From positions 124,001 through 188,000 of the forward strand of contig JAJEKV010000004.1 of NCBI GenBank assembly GCA_021234155.1: a DNA stretch of 64,000 bases, written 5' to 3'. The notes below the pieces were generated by a model, which worked only from the letters and a program-made list of their open reading frames with translations, did no database searches and had not been told where the DNA came from. This DNA is from Isoetes taiwanensis (Eukaryota; Streptophyta; Lycopodiopsida; Isoetales; Isoetaceae). Below are positions 32,028-44,989 of this stretch, in pieces. How positions within the stretch are numbered: position 1 is the first letter of the stretch; the number at the start of each line of letters is the position of its first letter. The position numbers and the translations under genes are program-made.

Positions 32028-32334
32028 TTGGAAATATCAATGCGCCATGGTCGGAACCCTTTTGAGATGAATGCAACCAACGTGGAGTTGCATATATTTC
32101 TTTTGGACAGTGGGTTCTTTGTTATTATAGTTTATGTTTTTGTGTATCACATGTTAGAACCCCAAAGAGAATTCTATGAATTGGTATCGGAAGATGGAAT
32201 TATAGAAGAAAGCGAGAGGAATCTAGTTCGCATTGAATTTGCCCCCATTGTTAGAGTGCGAGAATGGCACGGGGTAAAAGATGCCGCAGTGAGCATACAC
32301 AAAACTCCCTTTTTGTATAGAATATTCGGGCAAG
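32028..32334 (+). CDS. Small unknown gene in CACTA Z, cut by element C
   Basis: The frame reads through a hydrophobic segment (FFVIIVYVFVYHML, possibly one membrane pass) to RIFGQ, and meets the target duplication of C at 32330. Across C (and removing one duplication copy) it continues at 55347 for 14 more codons to a stop at about 55382. The start is uncertain: there is no ATG at 32028, where the codon is TTG, but an ATG lies a few codons downstream, and an upstream exon is possible. I do not recognise the protein. It may be a captured host gene piece. Confidence 0.45.
32330..32334. repeat. Target-site duplication of element C (left; right copy 55342-55346)
   Basis: GCAAG on both sides, directly outside the LTR ends. 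Confidence 0.92.
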
Positions 32335-33975
32335 TGTGACGTTCAAAGATAGTATCGCCCGGGGATCATTATCACCTTGCTCTCGCCAGCGTACCGCGCC
32401 ACCCCGGCGTGTGCGCTAGCGTGTAGCAGTGTGAGTAGCCCTGGGGGCAACTTGCCAGAAATATGTGCAACTATTAATGTGCACATTTTCCAATGAACAC
32501 ATTAATGGAGCACACATTGCCAAGTGGGCCACACCCATAGGTGCAATTAATGTGCACATTTTCCAATGTACACATTAATGTGGGCACACATTGCCATGTG
32601 TGCACATTTGGCCACCTAGCCCTTAAAGGCAAGTGGGCCCATTTCCAATTATCCCACATGCCAAAGGGGATAATTGGAAACCCTAGCCAACCCCTTGTCT
32701 ATATATGGTAGGAAACCCTAACTAGCCCAATTTTTCGATTTTAGGGCTTTAGAACTCTGTTTTGGCTGCCTCAGCGTACCAAAACCGCATCCTGCTTCGA
32801 CTAGGAGAATTGCATCCTTAGTTTCTCTAGATTGGCGTTTGTTGGGGATGGTGGGAGCTGGTCGAGGAGCCCCTCAAGGATCAGGTATTTGGCCAATTAG
32901 ATAGTCTAAACCCTATTTTAGTCATTGAATGTTAGGGTTTAGCCTATTAGATTGGCCATAGCGTGCCTCTAGATCTCTAGATAGCGATTCTAACTAAAGA
33001 ACCTAACTCTATGTTGTAGATTAGACCTTGTTCTTTAGTTCTTCCGTGATGTATATGGATGATGTATCTCTATGAACTCCTTATATTGGGAAGGGGGTAG
33101 AGACCCAAAGCTTTGTAGTTGATGCTCCTAGAGTAGCCTCTCTAGCACACCTTGTAGATCTGCCTGTGTGCACAAGAGCCACGGGATGTGGGTGAAGGGG
33201 CCAGGACCGGCCGAGAAGGAGGTTAGGTGTCGACTCTTGAACGATCCCTATGGTGTGTTAGTGCTACGGGGGATCATTGTGACTAGGTCTAATGGCTTAC
33301 CACCGAAAAGCGGGGTAAGGCATGGGCCTCACTAACTGAAGTGGTGTACACTTTCCAGTGGGTTCGGTCCGAATCAGGGGCGGTGGCCCTCTAGTCACCT
33401 TGAGTCAGCATGTAGACCTCTGGAGGGAGTGATCCCTACCTGCCCCATCGGAACTGGGGAGATGGAACCCAGGAATAGCCCTTTTGGCTATGCATCCGGC
33501 GGGCTACAGTCAGGTCCCGACACTTTTCAGACCACTCTGCAAAGTGTGCACAGGAGGGGCGGATGGAGTGGACAACCCTAAGCCATGCTTATATGCCAGC
33601 CAAATTCATTGCCATGAATTCTGTCTGCAATGAACTCTGGAGACCCAAGCCCGGCCATCCTTTGAGTCCTGGAGCCTTGGGTAGGATCTCCTATGTGATG
33701 TGCTGATATTTGTCTATGCAGATATGTGGAGGACCATCCTTCGGGATGGTCACATGATGTTGATGTATGTGCTACTGACATGTATGTTTACGCTTCCGCA
33801 GCTAGGTAGGCCCTGAGGAAGACGGGGTGCAATGACCCTTCCACTCTTTCCCATCGAACCCCTAACGGTTGTAGTGTCATGTGGAGGGCCCTGTATTAGC
33901 ATGGAGCTGGTATGGGGGATGAACTCCTGTTTGTATACCGGTGAGTGCACCGTATAACAGTAGGGGGCGTCCACA
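32335..33975 (+). repeat. 5' LTR of element C
   Basis: Direct repeat of 53688-55341. The 276 bases 32462-32737 are identical to the other copy except for homopolymer lengths. Most other differences sit at CAG, CTG or CGG. A TATA-like CTATATATGG lies at 32699-32708. The LTR supplies the promoter and polyadenylation signals of the element. Confidence 0.94.
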
Positions 33976-33977
33976 GG

Positions 33978-33995
33978 TGGTATCAGAGCTATGAT
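33978..33995 (+). promoter_or_regulatory. Primer-binding site of element C, initiator tRNA-Met
   Basis: TGGTATCAGAGCTATGAT starts two bases after the LTR. The first 12 bases match the common plant initiator tRNA-Met site. Confidence 0.92.
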
Positions 33996-34234
33996 CTTGG
34001 CAGACCCTGGGATCGAGCATCGACCCAAACCCTATAGGGACTAACTCATCTAGACATTCAGTCTTGAAGATAAAAGCCCAGGCACAAACCTCGAGTTGCG
34101 GGAAAAATTTTTCTCCCGGGGTAGAGATAGTAATTATCTAAGATTAAGATAATTAGAGAACATAGGTAAGATGGAATAAACAATCGAAATAGCACGTAAG
34201 AGACCCTACTAAAATTCAAGCACTTTTGGCCAAT

Positions 34235-34727
34235 GACTCCAAGAGTGCGCCCGGAGCATGTTAGGTTCAGACCTAATGGCCCTTTCGCGCACTCTTAGAG
34301 TCGTCACCCCATATAAACCCTAGAACTTGACCTTAGGAACTCCAAATGGTAAGATAAAAGATGAAATCCCGATCAAAAAAGCTCGAAATAGCTAGAATTG
34401 TATGTTAAAACATCAAAAAAACATTAAGTACAAGTCACTTTTGGAACAGCGACTCCAAGAGTGCGCCAGAGCATAGTTAGGTCCCAACCTAACACCCCTC
34501 CCGCGCACTCTTAGAGTCATCCCCAAAAGTGACCCTTAAAATTGATTATAAATTAATAAAAGGGTCAAAGTAATGATAGGATCTTGCTTAAAATGCTTAA
34601 ATTAGTGAGTAACAGCATGTAAATTGTGTAAATTGGGTGTGTTGGAGCGAGAAGGCCGACGACTCAAGGGTGCGCTTGAGCATAGTTAGGGTCCCAACCT
34701 AACACCCCTCCCCAAGACTCTTAGAGC
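34235..34727. repeat. Three tandem 210-216-bp units with a conserved hairpin, element C leader
   Basis: Hairpin copies are at 34235-34302, 34451-34518 and 34661-34727. Each has an outer stem GACTCCAAGAGTGCGC / GCGCACTCTTAGAGTC (15 of 16 paired) and an inner stem TTAGGT / ACCTAA. In copy 1 the loop changes while the inner stem is kept. A fourth copy lies at 45975-46042, upstream of ORF-X. Confidence 0.85.
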
Positions 34728-34835
34728 CATTCAAGAAGCGGCACCAAACAAGACCCCAATTTTCGTCCAAGACGGGAGACTTTGCCGGCCAAAACCACCG
34801 GAAGACTAAATCGACCAAACCCTAAAAATCCAACC

Positions 34836-34845
34836 CTATAAATTC
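34836..34845 (+). promoter_or_regulatory. TATA-like box upstream of the H3-like gene in element C
   Basis: CTATAAATTC lies 113 bases before the ATG at 34951, after AAACCCTAAAAA and ATCGACCAAA-like phrases that also precede ORF-X. Confidence 0.5.
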
Positions 34846-34950
34846 TGGGGACATAGGCTCATTTTTTAGGTTTCTCCCGCAGCTTCCACGAGCTCCTTCT
34901 CATTAGCCGATCTTTTGGCCTGCTCTCCAAATCGGGATTTTGTCATTACA

Positions 34951-36165
34951 ATGGCTAGGACCAAACAAACCGGCAAGCCAAAGAAGGACGATAGGCCCAA
35001 TAGCCCAAGTGCTCGCATGGTGAAAAGGTAAGCTCAAAGATGCTCGGACGACAAACCGGCAATCGACATGGAGAGGCTGCCTAGGTACAGGTGAATTTGG
35101 AGAAGAGGCGGAGGAAAGAAGAAAAGGCAAAGAGGAAAGAAGAAAAGGCAAAGAAGAAAGAGGAAAAGGCAAAAGAAGAGAAGAAAGAGCCAAGAGGAAG
35201 GAGGAGAAAGCGAGAAATGTATGGATGAGGAGGTTATGGAACTGTAAGACGCACCAATGGCGAACTAAGAACCAAGAAAAAGAGAGGACCCCACCCCAAA
35301 GGAAAAAGGGTAATGACTCAAGAGCCCCGAATAAGAAGAGAAGAACCTGGCGGGCAGAACTATAAACGAAAGCCAACCGAAGGTGAACAACCCCCAACCT
35401 CGCTCTGAGGAGACTGAGGATATAGCAAAGATTCTTGGAGGCAACCCTTCCTGAATCCGGGAGAATCCTCACAGCCAAGCCTAACCTCAACCCAAAACAG
35501 AGGAAACCGCGAGGAAGAGCCAATCCCAACTCCAAACACGGTTGAGACACAGATTAACCTACCCCCGCTGCCCCACCATTCTTGGTATGGCAAGAAGCAA
35601 AGAAGCTAGATCAGAAGGCACCGGCAAGAAAGCAACCAAAACCGCCCGAGACTCGTACACCTTAGGACCCGGGAGAGGAGGTACAAGAAAGAATTAGCAG
35701 ATTACAAAGTATACAAGAAGATGCACTAAGACTACGCGACCTATTAATGAAACAAAAGGGGTCAAACCGCCGAAGGAGGGAGGCCAACTCGGGAAGCATT
35801 CCAGCTCAAACCCCGCCAGAACTACAGAACCCCCAAGAAGCCTATGAGGAGATCCCAAGACTCCCCTTTTGCCGAGCCTTGCGGGAAATCAAACACTTCC
35901 AAAGGAGCTACGGATTCCCTCATCCCAAGAGCAAAGATTCCGGAGGTTTGTCCGAGAAATCTTGTGGGAGTTCGACCCCAACAAGCTTAGTAACCAACGA
36001 CATGTTACTCGCTTTACAAGAAGCGAGATGGAGGTTGTGCAAGACCGAAGATTCATTAGCATGCACTCTCCATGCAAAAGAGTCACCCTTCAGCCAAAGG
36101 ATATGGCGGCTAAGTACATACAAGCGGAGGGACTAATAGAAGGGAAATTACTTTTTTGTAACTAA
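34951..36165 (+). pseudogene. Histone H3-like accessory gene of element C, frameshifted
   Basis: The ATG at 34951 opens MARTKQTGKPKKDD; its first seven residues equal the H3 tail. A K/E/R-rich linker follows with a repeated GAAAGAAGAAAAGGCAAAG unit (35098-35180). The H3 fold occupies about 35870-36130 in shifting frames: ALREIKHFQRS (35876), then RRFVREILWEFDPNKL (35940), LLALQEA (36003) and CKRVTLQPKDMAAKYI (36075). That is the same tail-linker-fold plan as element E. The fold is more diverged than in B and E. At least three frame breaks are present. It lies between the hairpin array and the Helitron, on the element strand. Confidence 0.85.
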
Positions 36166-36208
36166 CGGGATTATATCGATGTATAAAATTTTTGAATAAT
36201 AAAATATA

Positions 36209-38883
36209 TCTTCTTTTTTATTTTCGTAAGGTGTTGGGTTCCGTGCAAAGGGAACGCGCATCTTACGCCGCATCGCGGCGTTCCTTCAACTTTGCATCCT
36301 TGCGGGGGCGCAGTGGCGAAATTGAATGCCCAGTCTCAAGAAGGAAGGCGCCAAAATTGAATGTTACAGAATGGCAAATTTGAATTGCCTAAGGCCTATA
36401 CGAAATTGCTCCTCCGACTCTTCTTGGCGCCTCACTCTCATTTCCGGAACCTCAGCTCTCATTTCCGGCAAAGGTGAGCTATTCGTCCATTTCGTTTCCT
36501 TTTCTTCCATGCTTTCCATGCGGTTCGAGTTGTTGCCATGCTTACAGGTCGGATTCGTGAACGTGAACTATTCTTCCATTTTCTTTTCGTGATTTAGTTC
36601 CACGGTTTGGAGTTCATTGTGTTTCTTCTGGAGCCATTTCTTCTGGAGTTGGGTTTCGGATTTCTGATGCTTCGGATTTCTGCTGCTTGGGTTTGATTCA
36701 TGACCATTTAGTTTGATTCATCGCAACTATGTGTATTGCACGTTTGTTCCATGAAAATTCATTCCATTTATCAACCACTCCATCGTAGTGGAAGAGAATG
36801 ATGCTGAAGTTAAATGCGGAAACCGGAAAATGTAGAAATCGATGTTAATGACATCAAGGATGATGCGTTTCATAAAGCTAACTATTAATACCTTTTGAAT
36901 GATGCGGTCCACATACTGCTTTTGCTTTATCCCAACTGAAATTGCGAGCAAATTTTTTGGAGCATCCAAGTTATCCTGCACAATTATTTGCCCTTTAGAT
37001 ACTACTCGCTGTCAATTCCTTCAGATCCTTTCATATATCTACAACTAGACAGAATGAACATACCTCTGCCTTTCGAGAGTTCCATAATGGCTTAAGAGTC
37101 AGATCTGAAGTTTGCTGAATTATGCCTTTTGGTAAAGGATCACCATCACAAACGTGCTTATCTCTGCTAGCCTAGGAAATTCAAGGATATGTTAGAATAT
37201 ATCCTGCAAACCATATGTCCTACTTCTTCTTCTTTTTCTTCTTTCTGCTGCTTTGCAACTGTAGTTCTGGTATCTCAAGAAGGCCTCTAACTTGATTTCA
37301 TTGTTTGCTTGCAGTTTTTAGAGCCCACATACTTAGCAACCTCTGAAGCTTCAACGGGCTAAAGTTTCAGGTAAAATAATTTCTGCAACTGCATACTCTA
37401 GCTTTACATTGTCGCAATAGTCTACCTATGAAAGTCAACTAGGGCAGTATTTGTGGGACTCTGTTACATTGCAAAGATGGCACTTACATATTTGTTGCTT
37501 CCTGCAAATTCAGTGTGGGAAAGGGTAGAAAGAATCAGTTTAGTTTAAGTGCCGTCCTTTCCTTTGGCTGGTCCAAATGTTTTGGCCTTCTATAAAGCTG
37601 GTCCATTTGCAAATTTTTCATGTCTGTCCTTATTTAGAAATGTGGCTGCAGTATAATACGAAGGGGATATAAGCCCAAGATTATCACGCCTAGGCTGTCA
37701 AAATAGGTGACAATTTATCTTCCAAGGTTAGGCATGTAAAAGATAAATAGAACCAACTATCCACCGTAATTTTTGACAGTACCTTCTTGGCTTCCCAAAC
37801 CCGAGAATGCCTCTCCAGATCCCATAAGCTCATTTCAACCTTTATTCTGCAAAATGGCCAATATACTTGAGCAATTGAAGACACAATTCAAGCAAACAGC
37901 TTCTAAGAATTACACTTTGACCTCTTTGGACTGGCAACCAAATTGATAACTGTTTATCGGGTTACATATAGACAAGACGGTTGTTAATTTGCCTCTTCAG
38001 CAGGATCCAGGTTGATTTTATTCATTTTGTCAGTAGTTCTTACATGTACAAATGGCTTTCTATTCTCTATACCAAGGCACGCATTTGACCTAATGTTTTA
38101 ACAGTCAATGAACATCACATGTCAAAAATGTTAACGTGTTCCCATTTATCCTGGCCCAACTACCTATATTTTTATCCGCTGGTGTCCTCATAGGTGCCCT
38201 GGCATGCATATGCTCATGTATCATTGAATCCTTCTGCAGTAGCTATAGTTCATAGCTCTAATTGGCATGAGATACAACAATTACATAGCGGTAATCACTT
38301 TATAGCGGCAGAAACCTTCCATTTTATGTGTTAAAGTGTTCCATGTTCCTCTCATGTTCACTTATTTTCATGTTTTTCCAGATTTCTTTACCCATTTTCA
38401 GCATCAAGCACTGTTCTACTGCAGCAATATATTTCTGATTTGGTATGCATTTGGTTTCCCTATATGCCAATCTTTTAACAATATGTAATCAAAGGCAAGT
38501 TATTTGTTAAATTTTCATTCTTATCTTCAATTTCCATACTTTCATCATTTACAAAAGCTCACAAAATGTTTTGAAGCCTACAAATTTTGATCAGATCTAT
38601 TGATTTGCATTAGGTGTCGTAACCAAGGAAGGCATCCGTTCAGCTGGTGATTCGGTTTCTTTTGCAAGGTTAGTTTTCATGATTGTTTTATTTATTTATT
38701 GTTTTATATTGGAAAGGGTAGATCTGTAAGGGTTTAGATTTCCATATTGAGTCGAAAGGTTGCTTTTTTATTTCTCATATAAACAGTCCAGTTAAACTTG
38801 CCTTCAAGTTCTCCTCTACTATACACACGTGTCCATGCCAGTCCTTGCCTAAACTTGCTCTAATTTATTTTTCTATTGTCATG
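36209..38883 (+). other. Helitron 5' region, no recognised gene
   Basis: Some 2.7 kb. Around 36364-36475 is a short ATG frame (MANLNCLRPIRNCSSDSSWR) ending at a donor-like AAAGGTGAGC, which may be a captured exon or a far 5' exon of the helicase gene. Pyrimidine-rich intron-like stretches follow. Nothing else is recognised. Confidence 0.4.
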
Positions 38884-38886
38884 TAG

Positions 38887-39204
38887 ATGGTGCAAATTTT
38901 GGTGCCATGGTATGCTTTTGGCAGCCATGTTGCCGAATGGTTGATTCGGAAGGAGGTGCATGTTAGTCGCATCTCCTTCGTCGTCAAAGCCTTGGGGTCG
39001 TGGTATGAGTGGCGACCTTGGAGGCCATGTCCAAAGTGTGTAGATGAGTTGATAAGTGTTGACATCGAGGATCTTATTGTGAAGCTTGAGAAATTCTATA
39101 GCCAAAGCACTTTTGTCGAAGTGAGGGAGGTCAAAGAGGTCATTGATGACATGTTGTTTGTGCTGAAGAATGGGGAAGATGGTTGGGAGAATAATATGGG
39201 TTGA
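38887..39204 (+). CDS. Unknown small ORF in the Helitron
   Basis: A 105-codon frame, MVQILVPWYAFGSHVAEWLI at the start, with CPKC and an acidic, helical C-terminal half (EVREVKEVIDDMLFVLKNGED). I do not recognise it. The sequence just upstream (AATTTATTTTTCTATTGTCATGTAG) looks like a 3' splice site, so it may be an exon. It could be a captured gene fragment. Confidence 0.35.
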   Translation: MVQILVPWYAFGSHVAEWLIRKEVHVSRISFVVKALGSWYEWRPWRPCPKCVDELISVDIEDLIVKLEKFYSQSTFVEVREVKEVIDDMLFVLKNGEDGWENNMG

Positions 39205-39659
39205 GAGTATAGTGAAGTGCAGGTCTTGGTTTATGTAGATAGGCCTTTTGAAAATGCTGTTGTAGCACTTTTTTTATGATAGAAGAGCATTGCCTTACAA
39301 TACTCTTTTTTGTACTTCATGATTTTTTGTACTTCATGAAAGTTATAAGGTACATTCCTTATGTACCTTTTTGATGTAATCCTATAACATGGTCAATGGA
39401 TAAAAAAGCTTATGTATTTATTATAGTCTCCTCATTTATATTTTTTTTCCTTTACTTGAACTTCAAGATTTCCTCTTTTTGGCACATTGTTAGTACATGA
39501 TACTCAAAGTACATAGCATTGTGTTCATTAAGGTGAAGACAAATAGTTTCCCTGTTTGATAGGGTTTAGGATTAGGTCGTTTATGACACTCCTAGGTTGT
39601 AAGTTTAGTTTCATGGTGGCATGGGCACGTGGTATATTTGAGGTCCTTCCCTACCTATA

Positions 39660-39755
39660 GAATTTATGTTCATCAATCTCTAAGATTCTTTTAGGGATGT
39701 AAGTGTGGAATTTACGTTCATCAATCTCTAAGATTCTTTTAGGGATGTAAGTTTG
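39660..39755. repeat. 48-bp tandem duplication in the Helitron
   Basis: GAATTTATGTTCATCAATCT... at 39660 recurs at 39708 with three or four changes. Confidence 0.85.
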
Positions 39756-39829
39756 CGCGCTTATTTGACCCTTGGCTACCTTTCCAAATGCCCCATTGGT
39801 ATCCATAACCTCATCTTTATGCTTAGGGT

Positions 39830-42800
39830 ATGGTGACATCAAAAACCATGAGTCCTGGAACTTCTAAAGATGGCAAGGCTACAAATGTTACACCCGAACA
39901 AGAATCAAAGTCGGCTAGGAAGAGGCGTCTTGCCCGTAAGCGTAAATTAACATGGAGAGCACGAGCACGTGCAACAGGGGGAGACATGGTTGTGGATGAC
40001 CACATGTGCGAGGGAGTTGGACCTACATATGGAAGTATTGTTAGAAACTTGCAACGTGAGCTGAATGAGTGTATATCGATCAATGCATCAACAAGTGTGG
40101 ATGTTGTGACTTCGTTGCCAAGTGAAATTGTTGATGATGAGTGTGTTGAGGGTCTTCCAGCACGGTCCACTATGCATAGCAGTCCTCTGAAGCTTGCTCA
40201 AACCCCAGATGCTATACGACAAAATCCGTCTTATCAAACACCTAAGGAATTGGAGACTAAATTGGAGAAAAGCAATCGTCGAGCCCGAAGACGCATGGCC
40301 AAGGCTAAAGCATTAGCTGCAGAATTTGAGAATGTCACCTTAATGCCTAGAAGCACAACAATGGATTCATGTTTGACACAGCGGAGTGGGAATGCGTCTG
40401 ATGGTGGTAACCTTGGCCCGGGGTTGGGAGAGTGTCCCGGACTTGGGGACGTAGTGCAAGCCACCATTCCCTCAGTGCAGAGCGAGAGTATTGTTCCAGA
40501 GGGTGGTGCAGTGGAAGCGGTATTGCATCGAATTCACGTTGCAAGTGTGTCTACTGAAGAACCCAGCAGCATTGGTGCACGTGTTAGCATGAGAAGGAAG
40601 AACCTGAGGCATGCAGAGGCATTCCATGATGATGATGGAGATGCACCACCAAGCCGAGCCAATAATCAGGAGAAGGGTTGGATTTTGGAAAATAGCACGG
40701 ACCGATGCAACTCCTCAATATTGCGATCGCGGGAAGGATGAGCAAGAAATGCAAGGGCTTTGTGGCTTTGCTTTGGAAGGATGAACTTGATACATTGTGT
40801 TGTTCAAATGGGAAGGTTGCATTGCCACATTTCCCGACTCCCCCTCCAGCTCTCATGGACCTATACACACGGAAGGATGAGATTGGGAAGGACTTCCGAT
40901 CTGGTATTAGAAAATATAACAATGCTCTTGCATTTGCCTCATTGGTACATCAAACTTCGATGCCTCCTTGGCAAACTCCATTGGAGGTGTGTACACTTTT
41001 CGAGTCAGCTACGTGCATGTGTCACATGATGGGAACTTTGCTACCTGATAGCGAGGACACCGATCCGTGTTTTGCACAAATTTATATCATGGGCGGGGAT
41101 GAGTTGCAGCTAGAATGGCGACATCATCGGTGGTGGTGCGCGGCGTGATACAATGGCATGCCTTCACGCATGATGGCGGATGTAAATCCTTTTGTTCGTA
41201 TCTTCCTCGGCCCGGCGAGGTAATGCGAGCAAATCCGGTGTTGATATCGTCTTCAGTTCCAAGTGCAAACTGCGGGATTCGCGTAGGCGGCGGTATAGTG
41301 CTCCATCGCAAATGAGATAGCAATATTAATGCCGGTTGACAGCGGCCTGTAAGACAATCGGGAGACATTGTGGTACATTCTAAAGATGGAGGAATAAGGC
41401 ATATTGGCCTTTGCATTCATCATATGATGCTCTCCACTTTGCACTACTCTTCCCTATGGGCGTGATGGGTGGCATATTTGGGATCAAGCAAGTGAGCAGA
41501 TCAAAGGGAGTAACCATGTTGCAATTCTATAAGTATCATCTACAGTGCAGCTTGTGGCACATTATCACCATTGCATATTCTTTGGGAGATTGTTCCATGA
41601 GTACATTTGTGACATGTTTGCTAAGATGTGGCGGTCAAGATTGGGTTGGGTACAACTAAACCAAGCTCAATTACGTGCGAATTGTATAGTGGTATTGTGG
41701 ATTCCTTTTGGGCATGATGGTAATTCCATTGGGGCCGTGTCATTCTACCAGCAACATTTCTTGGAAGCACCACGTTATATGACTCAACTATACCAAGATG
41801 CAATGGCAATTGTTGGGGAGCTTGGCGACCAGATTTGTTCATCACTATTTGCCAACCCAAAGTGGCCAGAAATCACTAGGGGAGCTCATAAATGGCGGGA
41901 CCCGCCAAACTGATGACTGATTTAGTAGCCCGTGTCTTCTACCTAAAGTTGAAGGAGCTATTAGAGATTGTGTCACATCATGGCATATTTGGCGCATTTA
42001 CGCTAGGATTCATGTCATTGAGTTCGAAGAGGGGTCTTCCTCATGTGCATCTCCTTAACATATTGTACGGGGAGGACAAACCCGTAATGCTTCCGGTCGA
42101 GGATATAGATAAAGTGATTTGTGCGGAGATTCGGATAAGGAATCCAACCCCGAATTGTATGAGGTGGTCACCTGCGGCGGAGATGATGCATGGACCCCTG
42201 TGGCCCTACATATCCTAATGCTCCCTGTATGGTTGATGGGGTTTGCATAAAAAGGGTACCGAAGCAATTTACGGAGCGGACTATGATTAGCAGCGGCTAC
42301 CCACTCTCTGACGTAGAAATGATGGAAGAACTGTCTATCGAGAGATGGCATGAACATGGACAATAGATGGGTTGTACCCTACAATCCGTGGTTGTCGTGC
42401 TATTTTAGATGCCATATTAATGTTGAGATATGTGCCCATATTAAAGGGGAGTCAAATACTTATACAAGTACATTTACAAGGGTCCGGACATGATATCGGT
42501 GAACTTAGGACAAGGTTTGAGAGAGTGTCACCACGAGCACTATAGCGGATGACCATGATGAGGTTATTGATATATGTCAATGCCAAATACTAATACGCCT
42601 CGAGGGCGCATGGCGGTTGTTCAAGTTTGGATTGCAAGAACGAGAATCCTCATGTGGTGCGTTGGCAGTTCACCTTCTAATGAGCAGCCAATACTTTTCG
42701 ATGAGAATGGGACTTAGATGAAGTGGTTAACAATGCACATGACACCACTCTTATGGGTTGGTTTAGGGTGAATCTTTGCAAATGAATACCCGGTGTCCGT

Positions 42801-44865
42801 TACTTTGTTGTACCCGACTTTCCCAAGAGCTTTACTTGGAGCAAAGCGACATACAAATGGACAAAGCGTGAAGCGTATTAGGGATTATGCCATCGTGTGG
42901 GTAGAATGTACTTTGTGACTCCCTCCGCGGGGTGAACGATTCTATTTGGCGGATGTTGCTAAGCAATGTACACGAGCTTCGTCTTTTGAAGATCGAGAAC
43001 TGTTGCTGGTCATTTTGTGTGAGGCGTTCAAGAATGCATGCATCAAAGCATTATGATTGTGAATGATAATTGAGTGGCTAGAATGCCTACGAGAAGCATC
43101 ATCGTGGGGTATGCCCGTCAATTGCGACACTTATTTGCTTCAATTACATTTGGAATGTAACCCACTCTATCCACTTGATATTTGGAAGGAGTTGGAATAT
43201 AGGATGGTCGAAGATTTCCTAGACCGGGTTGCTTATGATGCTTATTCCAAGACAAGGTCACTTAAGTCGTTATGCTATTGACATGGCACTAATGGATGTG
43301 GAGGATCATATGCTGTCGGTTGGAAGGAGCACTGGCGAAATGGGCTTCAACTTACGAAGCGTGCTAGACACAACCACACTATTCGAGGGAGGAAATGATG
43401 TATGTGAGTATGGATAAAGTCCTATCGATTCGGAGAAGTTGAACATTGATCGGCGGTCGGTTTACGATCTTTGTTCTCGACCATGTGATCGATAAGACTG
43501 GTGGTGGGGTCTTCGTGAATGGCCCCTGGTGGAACCGGAAAACATATCTATATAACACTCTCCTAGAGGGTATGCGTGCAAGGGTTGGATTGCTCTGGCG
43601 GTTGCATCTTCGGTATTGCGTCGATTATTCTTGCAAGGTGGTCGAGCGGCTCATTCGGCGTTTCAAGATACCCATAGGGGCACATGAAGCATCTACTTGC
43701 AATATTCCAAGTCCGAATTGGCAAGACTCATCCGAGCATGTCGGTTGATTGTATGGGATGAGGCACCAATGATGCACAAATGGATATTTGAGGCGATGGA
43801 TAGAACATTGAGAGATGTGATGGGCAATGAGCAGACCCGTTTGGTGGGATTCCAATACTATTGGGAGGGATTTCCGACAAATACTACGAGTGGTTCCTAA
43901 AGGTTTGCAAGACAAATCGTAGAAGCTTCTCTAAAAGCGTTAAATATATACGGGATAGTGTGAGAGAATATAAACTGACAATCAACATGCGCGTCATGAA
44001 TGCATTGGGCTTAGATGCGCTTGAACAACAAGCATTTGCTGACTACTTACTAAGTATAGGAGATGGCCGAGAACCAACCTTTCCGGAGAAGGGTGTTGAC
44101 ATGGTCCATCTGCCACAGGATATATGCCTTGGCTCAGATGATGTGGATGATTTAATTCAGGACATATTTCCTGATATCCAACAGAACTGGAAAGAAGTGA
44201 TTTTCTGGACACATCGTGCAATACTATCGCCTTTGAACCATTTTGTCGATGAGATCAATAAGAAGGTGGCGTCTCTCATCCCTGGAGAGACGACAAATTA
44301 CTTTAGTGCTGATCGAATCATAGACACAGATGGCCAGCAAGCAGGTCTATATCCCATTGAGTTTCTTAATGCACAAACTCCAAGTGGTGTACCGCCCCAC
44401 GAGCTAAACCTAAAGGTGGGAATGATTGTAATGTTGTTGAGGTCTACATCGTTCAAGAAGGGCCTGTGCAATGGAACACGATTGATTATACGAAAGCTGG
44501 GAAGACGTGTCATTGAGGCACAGATAGTAACTGGGACACACGTTGGTGACACTGTGCTCCTATCGCGCATTCCAATTGTGCCTACCGATTCAGGTTTGCC
44601 ATTTCAGTTTGAAAGGGTGCAATTCCCTTTGCGGCCGGCCTTTGCCATGACCATAAACAAGTCCCAGGGCCAGACAATGCATAAGGTGGGGATATATCTT
44701 CCAAAGCCTGTCTTTACTCATGGACAATTATATGTGGCATTCTCAAGGGTACAAAATCGACAAGGAATTCGGGTTGCTATCAAAGACCCACCATCCATGC
44801 CTCAGGAAGACGCCACTACAGTCTCAAGGTTCACAAGGAACGTGGTTTACACGGATGCTTTGTGA
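39830..44865 (+). pseudogene. Helitron Rep-helicase (RepHel) gene, frameshifted
   Basis: The frame 39830-40741 is a basic, disordered N-terminal part (RKRRLARKRKLTWRARARA). The Helitron N-terminal region follows at 40705-41148: CCSNGKVALPHFPTPP, IRKYNNALAFASL, FAQIYIMGGDELQL. Next comes 41430-41640 (PSYDALHFALLFPMG, then YHHCIFFGRLFHEYICDMF). The HUH Rep motif RGLPHVHLLN is near 42024-42053. The PIF1-like helicase C-terminal part is one open frame 43861-44865, with FAMTINKSQGQTMHKVGIYL and LYVAFSRV. The P-loop region near 43520 reads NGPWWNRKT, a damaged GPGGTGKT motif. RepHel nicks and unwinds DNA for rolling-circle transposition. Confidence 0.88.
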
Positions 44866-44989
44866 TGGAGGTAAGTGTCATGTCCTCGACTAACGTTGTA
44901 ATGTCCATATATTGTATGTATATGTGTTTTATTGAGGGAGGTTTTCATGCTTCTTAGATGATTATTGATCTTCTGAATGTGTGCAGATC

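Noticed and set aside
43446-43748. Separate ATPase gene before the helicase frame
   Set aside because: NGPWWNRKT and the following frames are the frameshifted N-terminal helicase part of the same RepHel gene.
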